Assembly: GCF_001026905.1 (NCBI RefSeq)
Contig: NZ_LAQL01000002.1
Span: 310,001 to 374,000 of the forward strand
Reading direction: 5' to 3'
Source of the DNA: Kiloniella spongiae
GTDB taxonomy: Bacteria; Pseudomonadota; Alphaproteobacteria; Kiloniellales; Kiloniellaceae
DNA length: 64,000 bases
Position numbers and translations under genes: made by a program. This document shows positions 9,896 to 18,497 of this stretch, one piece after another. Below the pieces are notes generated by a model, which was not told the origin of the DNA, did no database searches, and saw only the letters and a list, made by a program, of their open reading frames with translations. Numbering within the stretch: the first letter of the stretch is position 1; the number at the start of each line of letters is the position of its first letter.

Positions 9896-11428
9896 ATGAC
9901 TTTGTCTATGACTGACAGCCTTCCAGAGTTCGAATTCTGGCAGGATTTATCAGCCTTTAACAGGCTAAGTACGGCCATCTGGGTCTTTGACATAGAAGAC
10001 CATAATATCTGGTGGGGGAATGAATCCGCGCTCAAATTCTGGGATGCCGATACTCTTGACGATCTGGTTCAGAGAAATTTTTCAACGGACTCCAGTTCGG
10101 TAAGAAGACGTTTGCATGAAATGTTTGAAACGTCTGCACAAGGAGATCGAGTAGAAGAAAACTGGACGCTCTATCCAAATGGCCAACCACAAATGGCTAT
10201 TCTAACCTTCACACCAATTTTGATCGAGAACCGGAAAAAAGCTCTTCTTATCGAAGCCACGCCACAGATAAAAGACGAACCGGATCACAGAACAAAAAGA
10301 ATCTTAGAAGCGGTCAGACATACCCCTCTGATGATTACAACATTTGATGGTGACGGCAGTTTATTGGCGCAAAACCCTGCCGCGGCAAATACTTATAATA
10401 TTCAGGAAAAATCAACGACGATAGAAGACCGTTATAACGACCCTGAAATCCGCAAACGTATTCTGGATCGCCACGACACCCCCAAGCGCTTCAAAAGAGA
10501 TATAAAAGTATACACTGCCTTCGGAGAACGCTGGCATACATTGACGGCAGAAATGGGCCTTGATCCGGTTTCTGGACGACAGGTTATTGTCGCGACAGAA
10601 GAAGATATAACAGAGCGCGTTAAAGCACAGGAAGAACTAAGAAGACTTAATTTGAACCTGGAACAACGTGTTGCTGAACGCACACATAAATTAACTATCG
10701 CAAGACAAGAAGCCGAGAATGCCAACAAATCCAAGGGAAATTTTCTGGCGACAATGAGCCATGAACTCCGCACCCCTTTGAATGCAATTATTGGCTTCTC
10801 TGACATGTTAGAGCATCAGATTTATGGCCCTGTAAACGCGAAACAAACAGCCGCCTTGAAAGACATTCATTCCAGTGCCCAGCATCTATTGGAATTGATA
10901 AACGAACTACTTGATGCCTCTACGATTGATAGTGGAGAACTAAAGCTATTTGAAGAATATTTTCAGCACGACGATATCGTTGATTATTGTCATGCCGCCT
11001 TTGAACTTGAAGCAATGAAAAAAGATCAAACTCTCATTGTTGAAAACAATGCAAAAGACATATTGATCAAAGGTGATTCCAGGCGCTTTCGCCAAATATT
11101 GATCAATCTACTTGGCAATGCCTTTAAATACACTCCCGAAGGTGGATCTGTCTCGTTACATATAGATTATGATACGGACAACAATCTTCTCTTCCAAATC
11201 AAAGACACTGGTATTGGCATCGAAGAAGCCCGCCTTCCAGATATTTGCAAAGCTTTTACCCAAGTAGCCTCTTCTTCCTGGGCAGCAGGAAAGGGGGTCG
11301 GGCTTGGTTTGTATATTGCATCACGCTTAATAGATGCCCATGACGGGACGCTCACCATTGCAAGTCAAATAAACCAAGGAACAACCGTTAAAGTCTTAAT
11401 CCCCAATACCCGCCTGAAAGAAACTTAA
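9896..11428 (+). CDS. Soluble PAS-domain sensor histidine kinase
   Basis: The 510-residue product has no transmembrane segment, so it senses something in the cytoplasm. Two PAS-like domains lie at about residues 20-120 (IWVFDIEDHNIWWGN) and 135-245 (MITTFDGDGSLLAQNPAA, ending TEEDITERVKAQEEL). A coiled coil follows, then HisKA with the phospho-acceptor His in LATMSHELRTPLNAIIGFS at about residue 290. The HATPase domain has N-box INLLGNAFKYTPEGG and G-boxes DTGIGI and GVGLGL. There is no receiver domain and no response regulator next to it, so it is an orphan kinase. Similar soluble alphaproteobacterial kinases feed the DivK or general-stress phosphorelays, but the partner here is unknown. Confidence 0.85.
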   Translation: MTLSMTDSLPEFEFWQDLSAFNRLSTAIWVFDIEDHNIWWGNESALKFWDADTLDDLVQRNFSTDSSSVRRRLHEMFETSAQGDRVEENWTLYPNGQPQMAILTFTPILIENRKKALLIEATPQIKDEPDHRTKRILEAVRHTPLMITTFDGDGSLLAQNPAAANTYNIQEKSTTIEDRYNDPEIRKRILDRHDTPKRFKRDIKVYTAFGERWHTLTAEMGLDPVSGRQVIVATEEDITERVKAQEELRRLNLNLEQRVAERTHKLTIARQEAENANKSKGNFLATMSHELRTPLNAIIGFSDMLEHQIYGPVNAKQTAALKDIHSSAQHLLELINELLDASTIDSGELKLFEEYFQHDDIVDYCHAAFELEAMKKDQTLIVENNAKDILIKGDSRRFRQILINLLGNAFKYTPEGGSVSLHIDYDTDNNLLFQIKDTGIGIEEARLPDICKAFTQVASSSWAAGKGVGLGLYIASRLIDAHDGTLTIASQINQGTTVKVLIPNTRLKET

Positions 11429-11575
11429 TTGGCGTTCTCATCCTAGTCGCCACAAGAATTTTATCTTTATTCATGATCATCGAATACAAAGTAATTTTTT
11501 TCCTCGTGAATAAACAAGCAATTGATTTTTCCCTTGCCCACCTCACATAGAAGAGAAGCTAAGGAGGATCGTATT

Positions 11576-11989
11576 TTGAGTGGAACAACAAAATCAGACG
11601 GAGATAACGCTTGGGCAAGCAAACTGGACGAAGAAACGTACCGGATTGCACGTCAAGGCGGAACGGAACAGGCTTTTGCCAACAAATATCATGATTGCAA
11701 AACACCAGGAACCTATCACTGCATCTGCTGTTCAGAACCTCTTTTTCATTCAAGTTCAAAATATGATTCTGGAAGTGGCTGGCCCTCATTTTATACGCCC
11801 ATTGGTGACGGCTATGTCAGTGCCAAAGAAGACCATTCGCATGGAATGCACCGAGTAGAAATTTTGTGTGCCAAGTGCGATGCTCACCTTGGTCACGTTT
11901 TCCCTGACGGACCAGAACCCACCGGGTTGAGGTACTGTGTCAATTCAGCCTCTCTAAACCTGAAAGCTGAACCAAAACCCGATAAATAA
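11576..11989 (+). CDS. msrB: Peptide-methionine (R)-S-oxide reductase MsrB
   Basis: MsrB reduces the R-isomer of methionine sulfoxide in proteins, using thioredoxin. I choose the TTG at 11576 because a near-perfect AAGGAGG sits at 11561-11567, 8 nt upstream. The in-frame TTG at 11522 has no such site. This gives 137 residues, the usual size. Zinc-binding pairs CICC and CAKC are present, as is SGSGWPSFY. The catalytic cysteine is in RYCVNSASL near the C-terminus. Together with periplasmic MsrP it gives the cell repair of oxidised methionine in two compartments. Confidence 0.95.
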   Translation: MSGTTKSDGDNAWASKLDEETYRIARQGGTEQAFANKYHDCKTPGTYHCICCSEPLFHSSSKYDSGSGWPSFYTPIGDGYVSAKEDHSHGMHRVEILCAKCDAHLGHVFPDGPEPTGLRYCVNSASLNLKAEPKPDK

Positions 11990-11998
11990 GGCCGAAAT

Positions 11999-12027
11999 TT
12001 GACAATCCTTTAGATAGGCTATTGAAA
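11999..12027 (+). promoter_or_regulatory. Candidate sigma-70 promoter of the cation exchanger gene
   Basis: A perfect TTGACA at 11999-12004 is followed 15-17 bp later by weak -10 candidates, TATTGA at 12020-12025 or TTGAAA at 12022-12027. Transcription would start near 12033 and produce a leader of roughly 85 nt. Confidence 0.4.
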
Positions 12028-12031
12028 TACA

Positions 12032-12118
12032 CCTCAATGAGGGGCATTTAATGGCCTGTATTCTCTCGCTGTATAGGCCGAGAGAGATCCGGCGCGTACA
12101 TTAAAGAGTGAAATACAT
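12032..12118 (+). promoter_or_regulatory. Structured 5' leader with two mutually exclusive hairpins
   Basis: After a tiny CCTC/GAGG hairpin (12032-12042), GGCCTGTA at 12053-12060 can pair with TATAGGCC at 12072-12079 (8 bp, one wobble). Its loop holds TCTCTCG (12062-12068), which can instead pair with CGAGAGA at 12079-12085. The two stems cannot coexist in full because they share the base at 12079 and no linker joins them. This is the architecture of an RNA switch or attenuator. I do not see the conserved loops of the yybP-ykoY manganese riboswitch. The ligand, if any, is unknown. Confidence 0.4.
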
Positions 12119-13090
12119 ATGACAGCAACAGCATTTCTGGCAGCAGGCGGTGGCCTCGTCCTATTAGCAGTAGGCGGTGAAGTCCTCCTCCGTGGCGCTC
12201 TGGGAATTGCTCGGAAGCTTGGCATTTCACCTATGCTTATTGGCTTGACCATTGTGGCCTGCGCAACTTCAATGCCAGAGCTTATGGTTACGCTAGTTGC
12301 TGGGCTTGATGGTGCGACCGATATCGGGGTTGGTAATGTTATCGGATCAAACATCGCAAATATCCTTTTGATCCTCGGGGTTGGTGCACTGATATCACCA
12401 CTGGCGACAAAACCCTGTGATGTCATGCGCGATACAATCGCAATGTTGATTGCGACTGCGATTTTTATGGGGTTTGCTTTTCTTGGCACTTTCACCCTTT
12501 GGCATGGTGTCTTTATGCTCGCCGCTCTTACATTTTACATCTGGCGAAGCTACTATCGCGAAAAAAAATGTAACCCAAAGGAAGAAGCTGATCCCGAACT
12601 TGCCGAGGAGCTGGAATCTGCCCCTGGTTCAGTGCCCGTTTCAATCCTGCTTCTTCTCGTGGGTGTAGCAGGCCTTATCATTGGCTCTGATTTACTTGTT
12701 GATGGTGCTGAAACCATCGCACGGGCGGCTGGTATCTCTGAAACAGTAATTGGTGTGACCCTTGTTGCCTTGGGAACATCACTTCCTGAACTAGCAACCG
12801 CCATTGTTGCTGGCCTACGCGGACATACCGATGTTGCCTTGGGTAATGCGCTAGGTTCAAATATATTTAACCTGCTACTGATTCTGGGTGTTCTGTCAAT
12901 TGTATCCCCTTTTACGGTATCCCAGGCGGTTATAGAGTTTGATATGTGGGTTATGGCCGGTGTTAGCCTGTTGATTATTCCTACCATGTTCCATGCTGGT
13001 AAGATCTGCCGCTCAAAAGGCATCTTCTTTATCGCCCTTTATGCGGCTTACATTCTCTATCAATTCAAAGACAAGCTCTTCTTTGCTTAA
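12119..13090 (+). CDS. Ca2+/cation antiporter family protein (YrbG-like exchanger)
   Basis: This 323-residue inner-membrane protein belongs to the CaCA superfamily, which exchanges Ca2+ for Na+ or H+. It has about ten transmembrane helices as two inverted halves. Each half carries an alpha-repeat: GLTIVACATSMPELMVT with GNVIGSNIANILLILG at about residues 40-90, and GVTLVALGTSLPELATA with GNALGSNIFNLLLILG at about 205-255. The conserved Glu in each PEL is the ion ligand. An acidic, Glu-rich cytoplasmic loop (EEADPELAEELES) joins the halves. Transcription probably passes through the structured leader directly upstream. Confidence 0.92.
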   Translation: MTATAFLAAGGGLVLLAVGGEVLLRGALGIARKLGISPMLIGLTIVACATSMPELMVTLVAGLDGATDIGVGNVIGSNIANILLILGVGALISPLATKPCDVMRDTIAMLIATAIFMGFAFLGTFTLWHGVFMLAALTFYIWRSYYREKKCNPKEEADPELAEELESAPGSVPVSILLLLVGVAGLIIGSDLLVDGAETIARAAGISETVIGVTLVALGTSLPELATAIVAGLRGHTDVALGNALGSNIFNLLLILGVLSIVSPFTVSQAVIEFDMWVMAGVSLLIIPTMFHAGKICRSKGIFFIALYAAYILYQFKDKLFFA

Positions 13091-13237
13091 CGTCTTTCTG
13101 ACTTAACGATGAATACTCTATCTATCTGTGCAAGAATTGCTTTTGACCAATAGAAGCACAAAGCGTAGATTGCGTCCGAGAAATTGCCCCTTGATACGGG
13201 CTTGAATAAGACATTTTAAACGAAAAGGAATGTCGGG

Positions 13238-13630
13238 ATGACATCCGAAAAATCAGCGATTTCCGGAAGCCAGTTAACAGAGCAGAAACTAGCTGTGCGA
13301 GACCTTACTCTCAGCTGCAACATTGGACTAACAGAAGAAGAGAGGCTTCGCCCTCAGAGGCTGAAAGTTAATCTTGAGCTAACATTAAATCCTTTGCCAG
13401 TCCTGAACGACGAGATTGATGAGACCATCAACTATGGCACTCTGGTGAAGAAGGTTAGAAATGTATGCCTGCAAACCAAAGTGAAACTCTTGGAAACTCT
13501 TGCCAACGACATCTCTGAAACCTGCTTCTTTGATGACCGTATTAAAGCAGTTCATATGCGCATCGAAAAGCTTGATCGCTATCCTGATGTCGCTGGTGTA
13601 GGTATTGAAATTACACGGCGCCGATCCTGA
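13238..13630 (+). CDS. folB: Dihydroneopterin aldolase FolB
   Basis: FolB cleaves 7,8-dihydroneopterin to 6-hydroxymethyl-dihydropterin and glycolaldehyde in folate synthesis. The 130-residue length fits. It shows VRDLTLSCNIGLTEEE at the N-terminus, the ETINYGTLVK motif, LLETLANDI with the conserved active-site Glu, and the C-terminal motif VAGVGIEITR. The usual partners folP and folK are not adjacent, so it is a single-gene unit. It ends in a strong terminator. Confidence 0.93.
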   Translation: MTSEKSAISGSQLTEQKLAVRDLTLSCNIGLTEEERLRPQRLKVNLELTLNPLPVLNDEIDETINYGTLVKKVRNVCLQTKVKLLETLANDISETCFFDDRIKAVHMRIEKLDRYPDVAGVGIEITRRRS

Positions 13631-13652
13631 TCATAAATACTTTAAAACACGC

Positions 13653-13679
13653 AAGGCCAGAAGAAATTCTGGCCTTTTT
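13653..13679 (+). terminator. Terminator of folB
   Basis: A 10-bp stem (13653-13662 / 13667-13676) carries a GAAA tetraloop and is followed by T residues. This is a textbook intrinsic terminator. Confidence 0.92.
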
Positions 13680-14247
13680 CATATCTGAAATTGTTCGAAA
13701 CTTTAATCTTTGGCAACGACTCGCGATGCGATAGTTTTCTCCTCTGATTCAGCTCTTATTTATTTCCACTTTGAATAAAACCTATAGGAATCAAAGAGAT
13801 TTAATTCTGAGAATCCCTGACTTGTGCACAGGAGAAATCTTTCTGTAACCGTCAAGCCATAAAAAAGAATTTTTTTTATACTTTGAAGCGTTGACTTTAA
13901 ATTCAACAACAAAATCAAATAGTTACAAAATATGCCTATTTTTTAAGCAGCTTATTGCAATGCTAGTGTTTTCAAGGGGTATACGCTTAGGCCCACAAGA
14001 TAGCCACAAAGTTATCCACAGGATCCGTGGATATAATTTATCGCGGATTCACTACGAAAAAACAGTATGTGATACGAATCCTATAGGTTCTAAAGAGTCC
14101 CTCTCAAGTGTTAATAAAGTGTTCTTGACCTGTTCCGCTTTAAAGGTCATCTAAAGTATCGTTTCTTACTCATTCTCTTCTTAGGTTATCGGTAAACTGT
14201 TACATTAAGCCTGAGAGAGTCAGATCAGTTCATCAATTAAATCGGCC
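13680..14247. promoter_or_regulatory. GANTC-rich non-coding region with DnaA box upstream of uvrC
   Basis: No convincing gene lies here. GANTC, the CcrM methylation site of alphaproteobacteria, occurs eight times: 13718, 13746, 13788, 13811, 14046, 14076, 14095 and 14217. About two would be expected in 500 bp. A perfect DnaA box TTATCCACA is at 14012-14020. A bulged hairpin of about 10 bp spans 14023-14049. The tract 13861-13925 is extremely AT-rich and could unwind easily. The region may be a cell-cycle-regulated promoter for uvrC, or a replication-linked element. Confidence 0.5.
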
Positions 14248-16326
14248 ATGACAAAAATACCTTCACGCAAAGCAAGAAAAAAAGACCCTTCACAAGGCGG
14301 AAAACGATCCGCAATGGCCGCGCGTGAAGATCAGGAGCTGACATCCTCCAGCACCCCGCTTGATACAATGCCAGGTTTGTCTGAAGACACCATTAGTTGG
14401 GAAGCAGGCACACAGTCAGAATCTGAACAACCTTCTGGTACCAAAAATATCGAAACCGGAATCAGCATTATTGCTGATGTTGTTAAAACCCTGCCCGGAT
14501 CACCCGGTGTTTACAGAATGATGGATAGCGAGGGAAATCCTCTCTATGTCGGCAAAGCAAAGAATCTCAAGAAACGTGTTGTTTCCTATACTCGGGTTGA
14601 TCAACTTCCTTACCGAATAAAGCGTATGGTTTCTGAAACCCGATCGATGGAAATCGTACAGACCAACACCGAAGCCGAAGCCCTCCTGCTGGAAAGCAAC
14701 CTGATCAAACGGCTTGCCCCGCGCTACAACGTCCTACTCAGGGATGATAAATCATTTCCCTATATCCTGATTACCGGGGATCATGAGGCACCACAAATCA
14801 CCAAACACCGTGGTGCTCAGAAAAGAGACGGTCAATATTATGGCCCCTTTGCTGATGCAAGGTCCGTAAACCAGACCATAACAGCTTTGGAAAAAGCATT
14901 TTTACTTCGCTCATGCAGTGACGGTGTTTACACCAACCGCACACGACCTTGTCTGATGTATCAAATCAAACGTTGTTCCGCTCCTTGTGTTGGCCGTGTT
15001 TCCTTATCCAATTACGCATCCCATGTGCGTGAAGCCGAGAGTTATCTGAGCGGTTCATCATCCGAATTTCAAAAGAAGATGGCTATGAAGATGCAAACCG
15101 CAGCTGAAGAGCAGGATTATGAACAAGCAGCGGTATATCGTGATCGCATTCGCGCCCTTACAGCTATTCAATCCAAGCAGGAAATAAATATAACCGATCT
15201 AGATGATGCTGATGTTTTCGCGCTTTTCGAGAAGGCCGGACAATCTTGTATTCAGGTGTTTTTCTTTCGCGCGGGCCGAAACTACGGAAACCGTTCCTAT
15301 TTCCCCAAACACGATAAAACCATTGAGGCAGAAACGGTTCTCACATCATTTATTGCCCAGTTCTATGCCAACAAGCCTGTTCCTAAGCTGGTGATGGTTA
15401 GCCACAAGCTCCCCGAAGCACCTGTCCTTGCCGAAGCGTTGGGCACAAAAGCCGGACGCCGCGTGGAAGTTACACAACCATCCCGGGGGCCGAAAAGAAA
15501 ACTAGTTGAAAATGCAACCGTCAACGCCCGCGAAGCTCTTGCTCGTCGCATGGCAGAAAGTGCTAGCCAACGCCGACTACTAGAAGGCTTATCGGACATG
15601 TTGTCTCTAGAGGCAACACCAGAACGGATTGAAGTTTATGATAACTCACATACACAAGGATCCGAAGCTTATGGTGGTATGATCGTTGCTGGCCCTGAAG
15701 GCTTTATGAAAAAAGCCTATCGGAAGTTTAAAATTCGCGGTGACAAACCACAGGACGATCAAGGTGACAAGGCACCCGCGGCTTATCAAGCGGGTGATGA
15801 CTACGCAATGATGCGAGAGGTTTTGACTCGCAGACTATCAAGAAGTTTGAAGGAAGACCCAGACAGACAAACTGATCAATGGCCGGATCTCTTGATACTC
15901 GACGGAGGGCAAGGGCAGTTAACCGTTGGCATAGAAGTTCTGGAAGAGTTGGGATTGACCGACATTCCAATCGTTGCCATTGCAAAAGGACAAGACAGAA
16001 ACGCTGGCCGCGAAAGAATTTTCCTTCCTGACCGCCCTTCCTTTCTTGTCGATCCCAAAGATCCCGTTCTCTATTTTATCCAGCGGTTGCGTGATGAAGC
16101 CCATCGATATGCTATTGAAACCCACCGTAAGGGACGAACCAATGCGCGTTTAAAGTCTGTTCTTGATGGTATTCCCGGCATTGGGGCCAAACGCAAAAAA
16201 GCACTATTGTTTCGCTTTGGTTCAGCAGACGCAGTTGCCCGGGCAGGTGTGGAAGACTTGGCAACGGTCGAGGGGATCAGTCGTGTGGTTGCACAATCAA
16301 TTTATGATCACTTCAACACCGAATAA
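14248..16326 (+). CDS. uvrC: Excinuclease ABC subunit C
   Basis: UvrC makes both incisions around the lesion held by UvrB. The 692-residue protein has the GIY-YIG nuclease (GVYRMMDSEGNPLYVGKAKN at about 87-107), the Cys-rich CLMYQIKRCSAPCVG, a UVR domain (EEQDYEQAAVYRDRI), the RNase-H-like nuclease half (IEVYDNSHTQG, LLILDGGQGQL, HRYAIETHR), and C-terminal helix-hairpin-helix motifs (IPGIGAKRKKALL, VEGISRVVAQSI). A basic then Ser/Thr/Glu-rich extension of about 70 residues precedes the nuclease and is absent from E. coli UvrC. The start could be later, but no better ribosome site is evident. Confidence 0.97.
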   Translation: MTKIPSRKARKKDPSQGGKRSAMAAREDQELTSSSTPLDTMPGLSEDTISWEAGTQSESEQPSGTKNIETGISIIADVVKTLPGSPGVYRMMDSEGNPLYVGKAKNLKKRVVSYTRVDQLPYRIKRMVSETRSMEIVQTNTEAEALLLESNLIKRLAPRYNVLLRDDKSFPYILITGDHEAPQITKHRGAQKRDGQYYGPFADARSVNQTITALEKAFLLRSCSDGVYTNRTRPCLMYQIKRCSAPCVGRVSLSNYASHVREAESYLSGSSSEFQKKMAMKMQTAAEEQDYEQAAVYRDRIRALTAIQSKQEINITDLDDADVFALFEKAGQSCIQVFFFRAGRNYGNRSYFPKHDKTIEAETVLTSFIAQFYANKPVPKLVMVSHKLPEAPVLAEALGTKAGRRVEVTQPSRGPKRKLVENATVNAREALARRMAESASQRRLLEGLSDMLSLEATPERIEVYDNSHTQGSEAYGGMIVAGPEGFMKKAYRKFKIRGDKPQDDQGDKAPAAYQAGDDYAMMREVLTRRLSRSLKEDPDRQTDQWPDLLILDGGQGQLTVGIEVLEELGLTDIPIVAIAKGQDRNAGRERIFLPDRPSFLVDPKDPVLYFIQRLRDEAHRYAIETHRKGRTNARLKSVLDGIPGIGAKRKKALLFRFGSADAVARAGVEDLATVEGISRVVAQSIYDHFNTE

Positions 16327-16332
16327 ATTCCC

Positions 16333-16369
16333 TATTCCGCTACTTTTTATTCCGTAACTTTCTATTCCA
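16333..16369. repeat. 15-bp imperfect tandem repeat after uvrC
   Basis: Two 15-bp units starting TATTCCG (16333-16347 and 16348-16362) differ at three positions. A third partial unit, TATTCC, follows. The repeat begins 6 bp after the uvrC stop codon. No function is apparent. Confidence 0.5.
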
Positions 16370-16466
16370 TAGTCGCCATCACCTTATTTGATCTATAACA
16401 TAGCAACAGCCTTATCTGGGCGTTATATAGCTTGTAATAACTTACCAATACGTCAGAGGATTTATT

Positions 16467-16988
16467 ATGAAGGTTTTTGGCCTTGCAGGTTGGAGTGGTA
16501 GCGGCAAGACAACTCTTCTCAAACAGTTGATCCCGGCTTTGGTCAAGCGTGGTTTGAAAGTCTCAACATTAAAACATGCGCATCACAAGTTTGACGTCGA
16601 CAAGCCAGGTAAAGATTCTTACGAACATCGCGAGGCCGGGGCCAGTGAAGTGATGATTTCATCGGGAAATCGCTGGGCTCTGATGCATGAACTACGAGAT
16701 GAAAAAGACCCCACACTGGAAGAGTTAATTCCCCATATGACGCCCGTGGACATTCTTTTAATCGAAGGCTTCAAACGCGAAAGCCATAAAAAGCTGGAAG
16801 TTTTTCGCCCTGCCCTTGGCAAGCGAATGCTTCACAAAGATGACCCTAACGTTATAGGTGTAGCTACAGATGACGAAGAAATAGATACTTCACTGCCTGT
16901 CATTAATCTCAATGATATTGAAGCGATTGCTGATTTTATCTGTCTGTCTTGTGACCTTCATGACAAAATCAGAAAGGCTGCGAACTAA
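16467..16988 (+). CDS. mobB: Molybdopterin-guanine dinucleotide biosynthesis adaptor MobB
   Basis: MobB is a GTP-binding adaptor that helps MobA make the guanine dinucleotide form of the molybdenum cofactor. The 173-residue product has a Walker A GWSGSGKTT at residues 8-16, the motif TLKHAHHKFDVDKPGKDSY, and LLIEGFKRE as the Walker B-like segment. It is the first gene of a four-gene Moco operon. Its stop codon TAA shares its last base with the moeA start. The MsrP enzyme in this window uses the undecorated cofactor, so the operon also serves other enzymes elsewhere. Confidence 0.94.
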   Translation: MKVFGLAGWSGSGKTTLLKQLIPALVKRGLKVSTLKHAHHKFDVDKPGKDSYEHREAGASEVMISSGNRWALMHELRDEKDPTLEELIPHMTPVDILLIEGFKRESHKKLEVFRPALGKRMLHKDDPNVIGVATDDEEIDTSLPVINLNDIEAIADFICLSCDLHDKIRKAAN

Positions 16989-18247
16989 TGGCTCAACTTT
17001 CGGATGATTGTTTTGCTCATGGCGGCAAGTTAATGACAACAGCCGAAGCTCTTTCCCTGTTGGAAGAAAAGCTTCAATGCATAACGGCAACAGAAACGGT
17101 ATCCATTGTTGAGGCTTTGGGTAGAGTATTAGCTGACGATATTATCTCTCCTTGCAACGTACCGCCGCATGATAACTCCGCCGTTGATGGCTATGCGGTA
17201 TATTTTGAAGATTTAAATGATGCATCTGCAACCACTCTGCCAATTAGCGACCGTATAACCGCCGGAAGCCATGTCAGGGAAACACTTCGCAAGGGTACCG
17301 CAGCACGAATCTTTACAGGCGCCCCCATGCCACTCGGTGCAGATACCGTATTAATGCAGGAAGACTGTGCGCTTGAAGAAATCGACAAAGTCTCTATCCC
17401 CGTCGGTATCAAATCAGGATCAAACAGACGGTTTGCTGGTGAAGATGTAGAAAAAGACTCTATCATTCTCGAAGCAGGGCGCACAATACGACCACAAGAC
17501 ATGGGCCTGATTTCCGCAGTCGGCATAGCAACCATAAAGGTACGCAAATCTCTGCGCGTTGCTTTTTTCTCGACTGGCGATGAACTCCAAAACCCAGGCC
17601 GTCAGCTTGAAAGTGGTCAAGTTTACGATTCAAATCGCTATACAATTAATGGCCTATTAAAAAATTCAGGATGCAATGTAACAGATCTCGGTATTCTTCC
17701 TGACAACCCAGACCTGATCCACAAAGCTCTGGAAGGTACGATCAACCAGTACGACCTTGTATTGACATCAGGCGGCGTGTCCGTCGGCGAAGAAGATCAC
17801 GTGAAGCAAGTTGTCGAATCTTTAGGCTCGCTTCATGCCTGGCGATTGGCAATCAAACCCGGTAGGCCAATTGCTCTGGGACAAATAGGTTCAACAGCGT
17901 TTGTAGGTCTCCCCGGTAATCCGGTGGCTGTCATTGTCACCTTCTCGAACTTTGTCCGACCCCTGATAAATTTGCTTTCTGGTGCAGATAATACGCCCCC
18001 CAAGACCTTTCCTGTTGTTGCCGCCTTTTCTCATAAGAAAAAGAAGGACCGTCGGGAATGGGTACGTGTCCACCTGAAAGAAAACCTTGCAGGACATTTG
18101 GAAGCACATAAATATCCCAAAGAAGGTGCGGGCATTCTCTCATCAGTTTGCCATTCCGATGGCTTTGCTGTCCTCAGTGAAGATATACTATCCATCAAGC
18201 CGGGAGAGATGATTTCCTATTTGCCGTTTAACGAGGTTGCTCTATGA
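16988..18247 (+). CDS. moeA: Molybdopterin molybdenumtransferase MoeA
   Basis: MoeA inserts molybdate into adenylylated molybdopterin. The 419-residue length is normal. Domain III carries FSTGDEL and LTSGGVSVGEEDHVK; the N-terminal part has PPHDNSAVDGYAV and ARIFTGAPMPLGAD; LPGNPVAV marks the central fold, and the C-terminal domain IV ends the protein. The start overlaps mobB by one base, and its end overlaps moaD by four bases (ATGA). Translation of the three is therefore probably coupled. Confidence 0.96.
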   Translation: MAQLSDDCFAHGGKLMTTAEALSLLEEKLQCITATETVSIVEALGRVLADDIISPCNVPPHDNSAVDGYAVYFEDLNDASATTLPISDRITAGSHVRETLRKGTAARIFTGAPMPLGADTVLMQEDCALEEIDKVSIPVGIKSGSNRRFAGEDVEKDSIILEAGRTIRPQDMGLISAVGIATIKVRKSLRVAFFSTGDELQNPGRQLESGQVYDSNRYTINGLLKNSGCNVTDLGILPDNPDLIHKALEGTINQYDLVLTSGGVSVGEEDHVKQVVESLGSLHAWRLAIKPGRPIALGQIGSTAFVGLPGNPVAVIVTFSNFVRPLINLLSGADNTPPKTFPVVAAFSHKKKKDRREWVRVHLKENLAGHLEAHKYPKEGAGILSSVCHSDGFAVLSEDILSIKPGEMISYLPFNEVAL

Positions 18248-18495
18248 AAATTCTCTATTTTGCCTGGTTAAGAACAACAATTGGTAAACCTCTCGAAGAA
18301 ATCACACCTCCTGAGACAGTAAAAACAGTAAAAGACCTTCTGGATTGGCTACCTTCTCTTGGCGAGAACTATTCTATAGTTCAGGAAAAAAGCGACCTGC
18401 TACGTATTGCCATTAATCAAGAATATGCCAATCTTGATCAGGAAATTAAGCAAGGTGACGAAATTGCTCTCTTCCCGCCGGTAACGGGGGGATAA
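18244..18495 (+). CDS. moaD: Molybdopterin synthase small subunit MoaD
   Basis: MoaD is the ubiquitin-like sulfur carrier of molybdopterin synthase. The 83-residue product ends with the required Gly-Gly tail in FPPVTGG, which is activated by MoeB and then thiocarboxylated. It lies between moeA (4-nt overlap) and moaE (2-nt gap), so its stoichiometry with MoaE is likely set by translational coupling. Confidence 0.95.
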   Translation: MKILYFAWLRTTIGKPLEEITPPETVKTVKDLLDWLPSLGENYSIVQEKSDLLRIAINQEYANLDQEIKQGDEIALFPPVTGG

Positions 18496-18497
18496 AA

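Noticed and set aside
12032-12118. Labelling the exchanger leader as a yybP-ykoY riboswitch
   Set aside because: The conserved loop sequences of that aptamer are not present, and a true pseudoknot is sterically unlikely because no linker joins the two stems.
13891-14154. 87-codon open frame in the folB-uvrC gap
   Set aside because: It starts with TTG without a ribosome site, its composition matches non-coding DNA, and it crosses the DnaA box and hairpin.
13680-14247. Calling this region the chromosomal origin
   Set aside because: Only one perfect DnaA box is visible, and no origin-linked gene such as dnaA, hemE, parAB or gidA is near. It is kept as a finding only.
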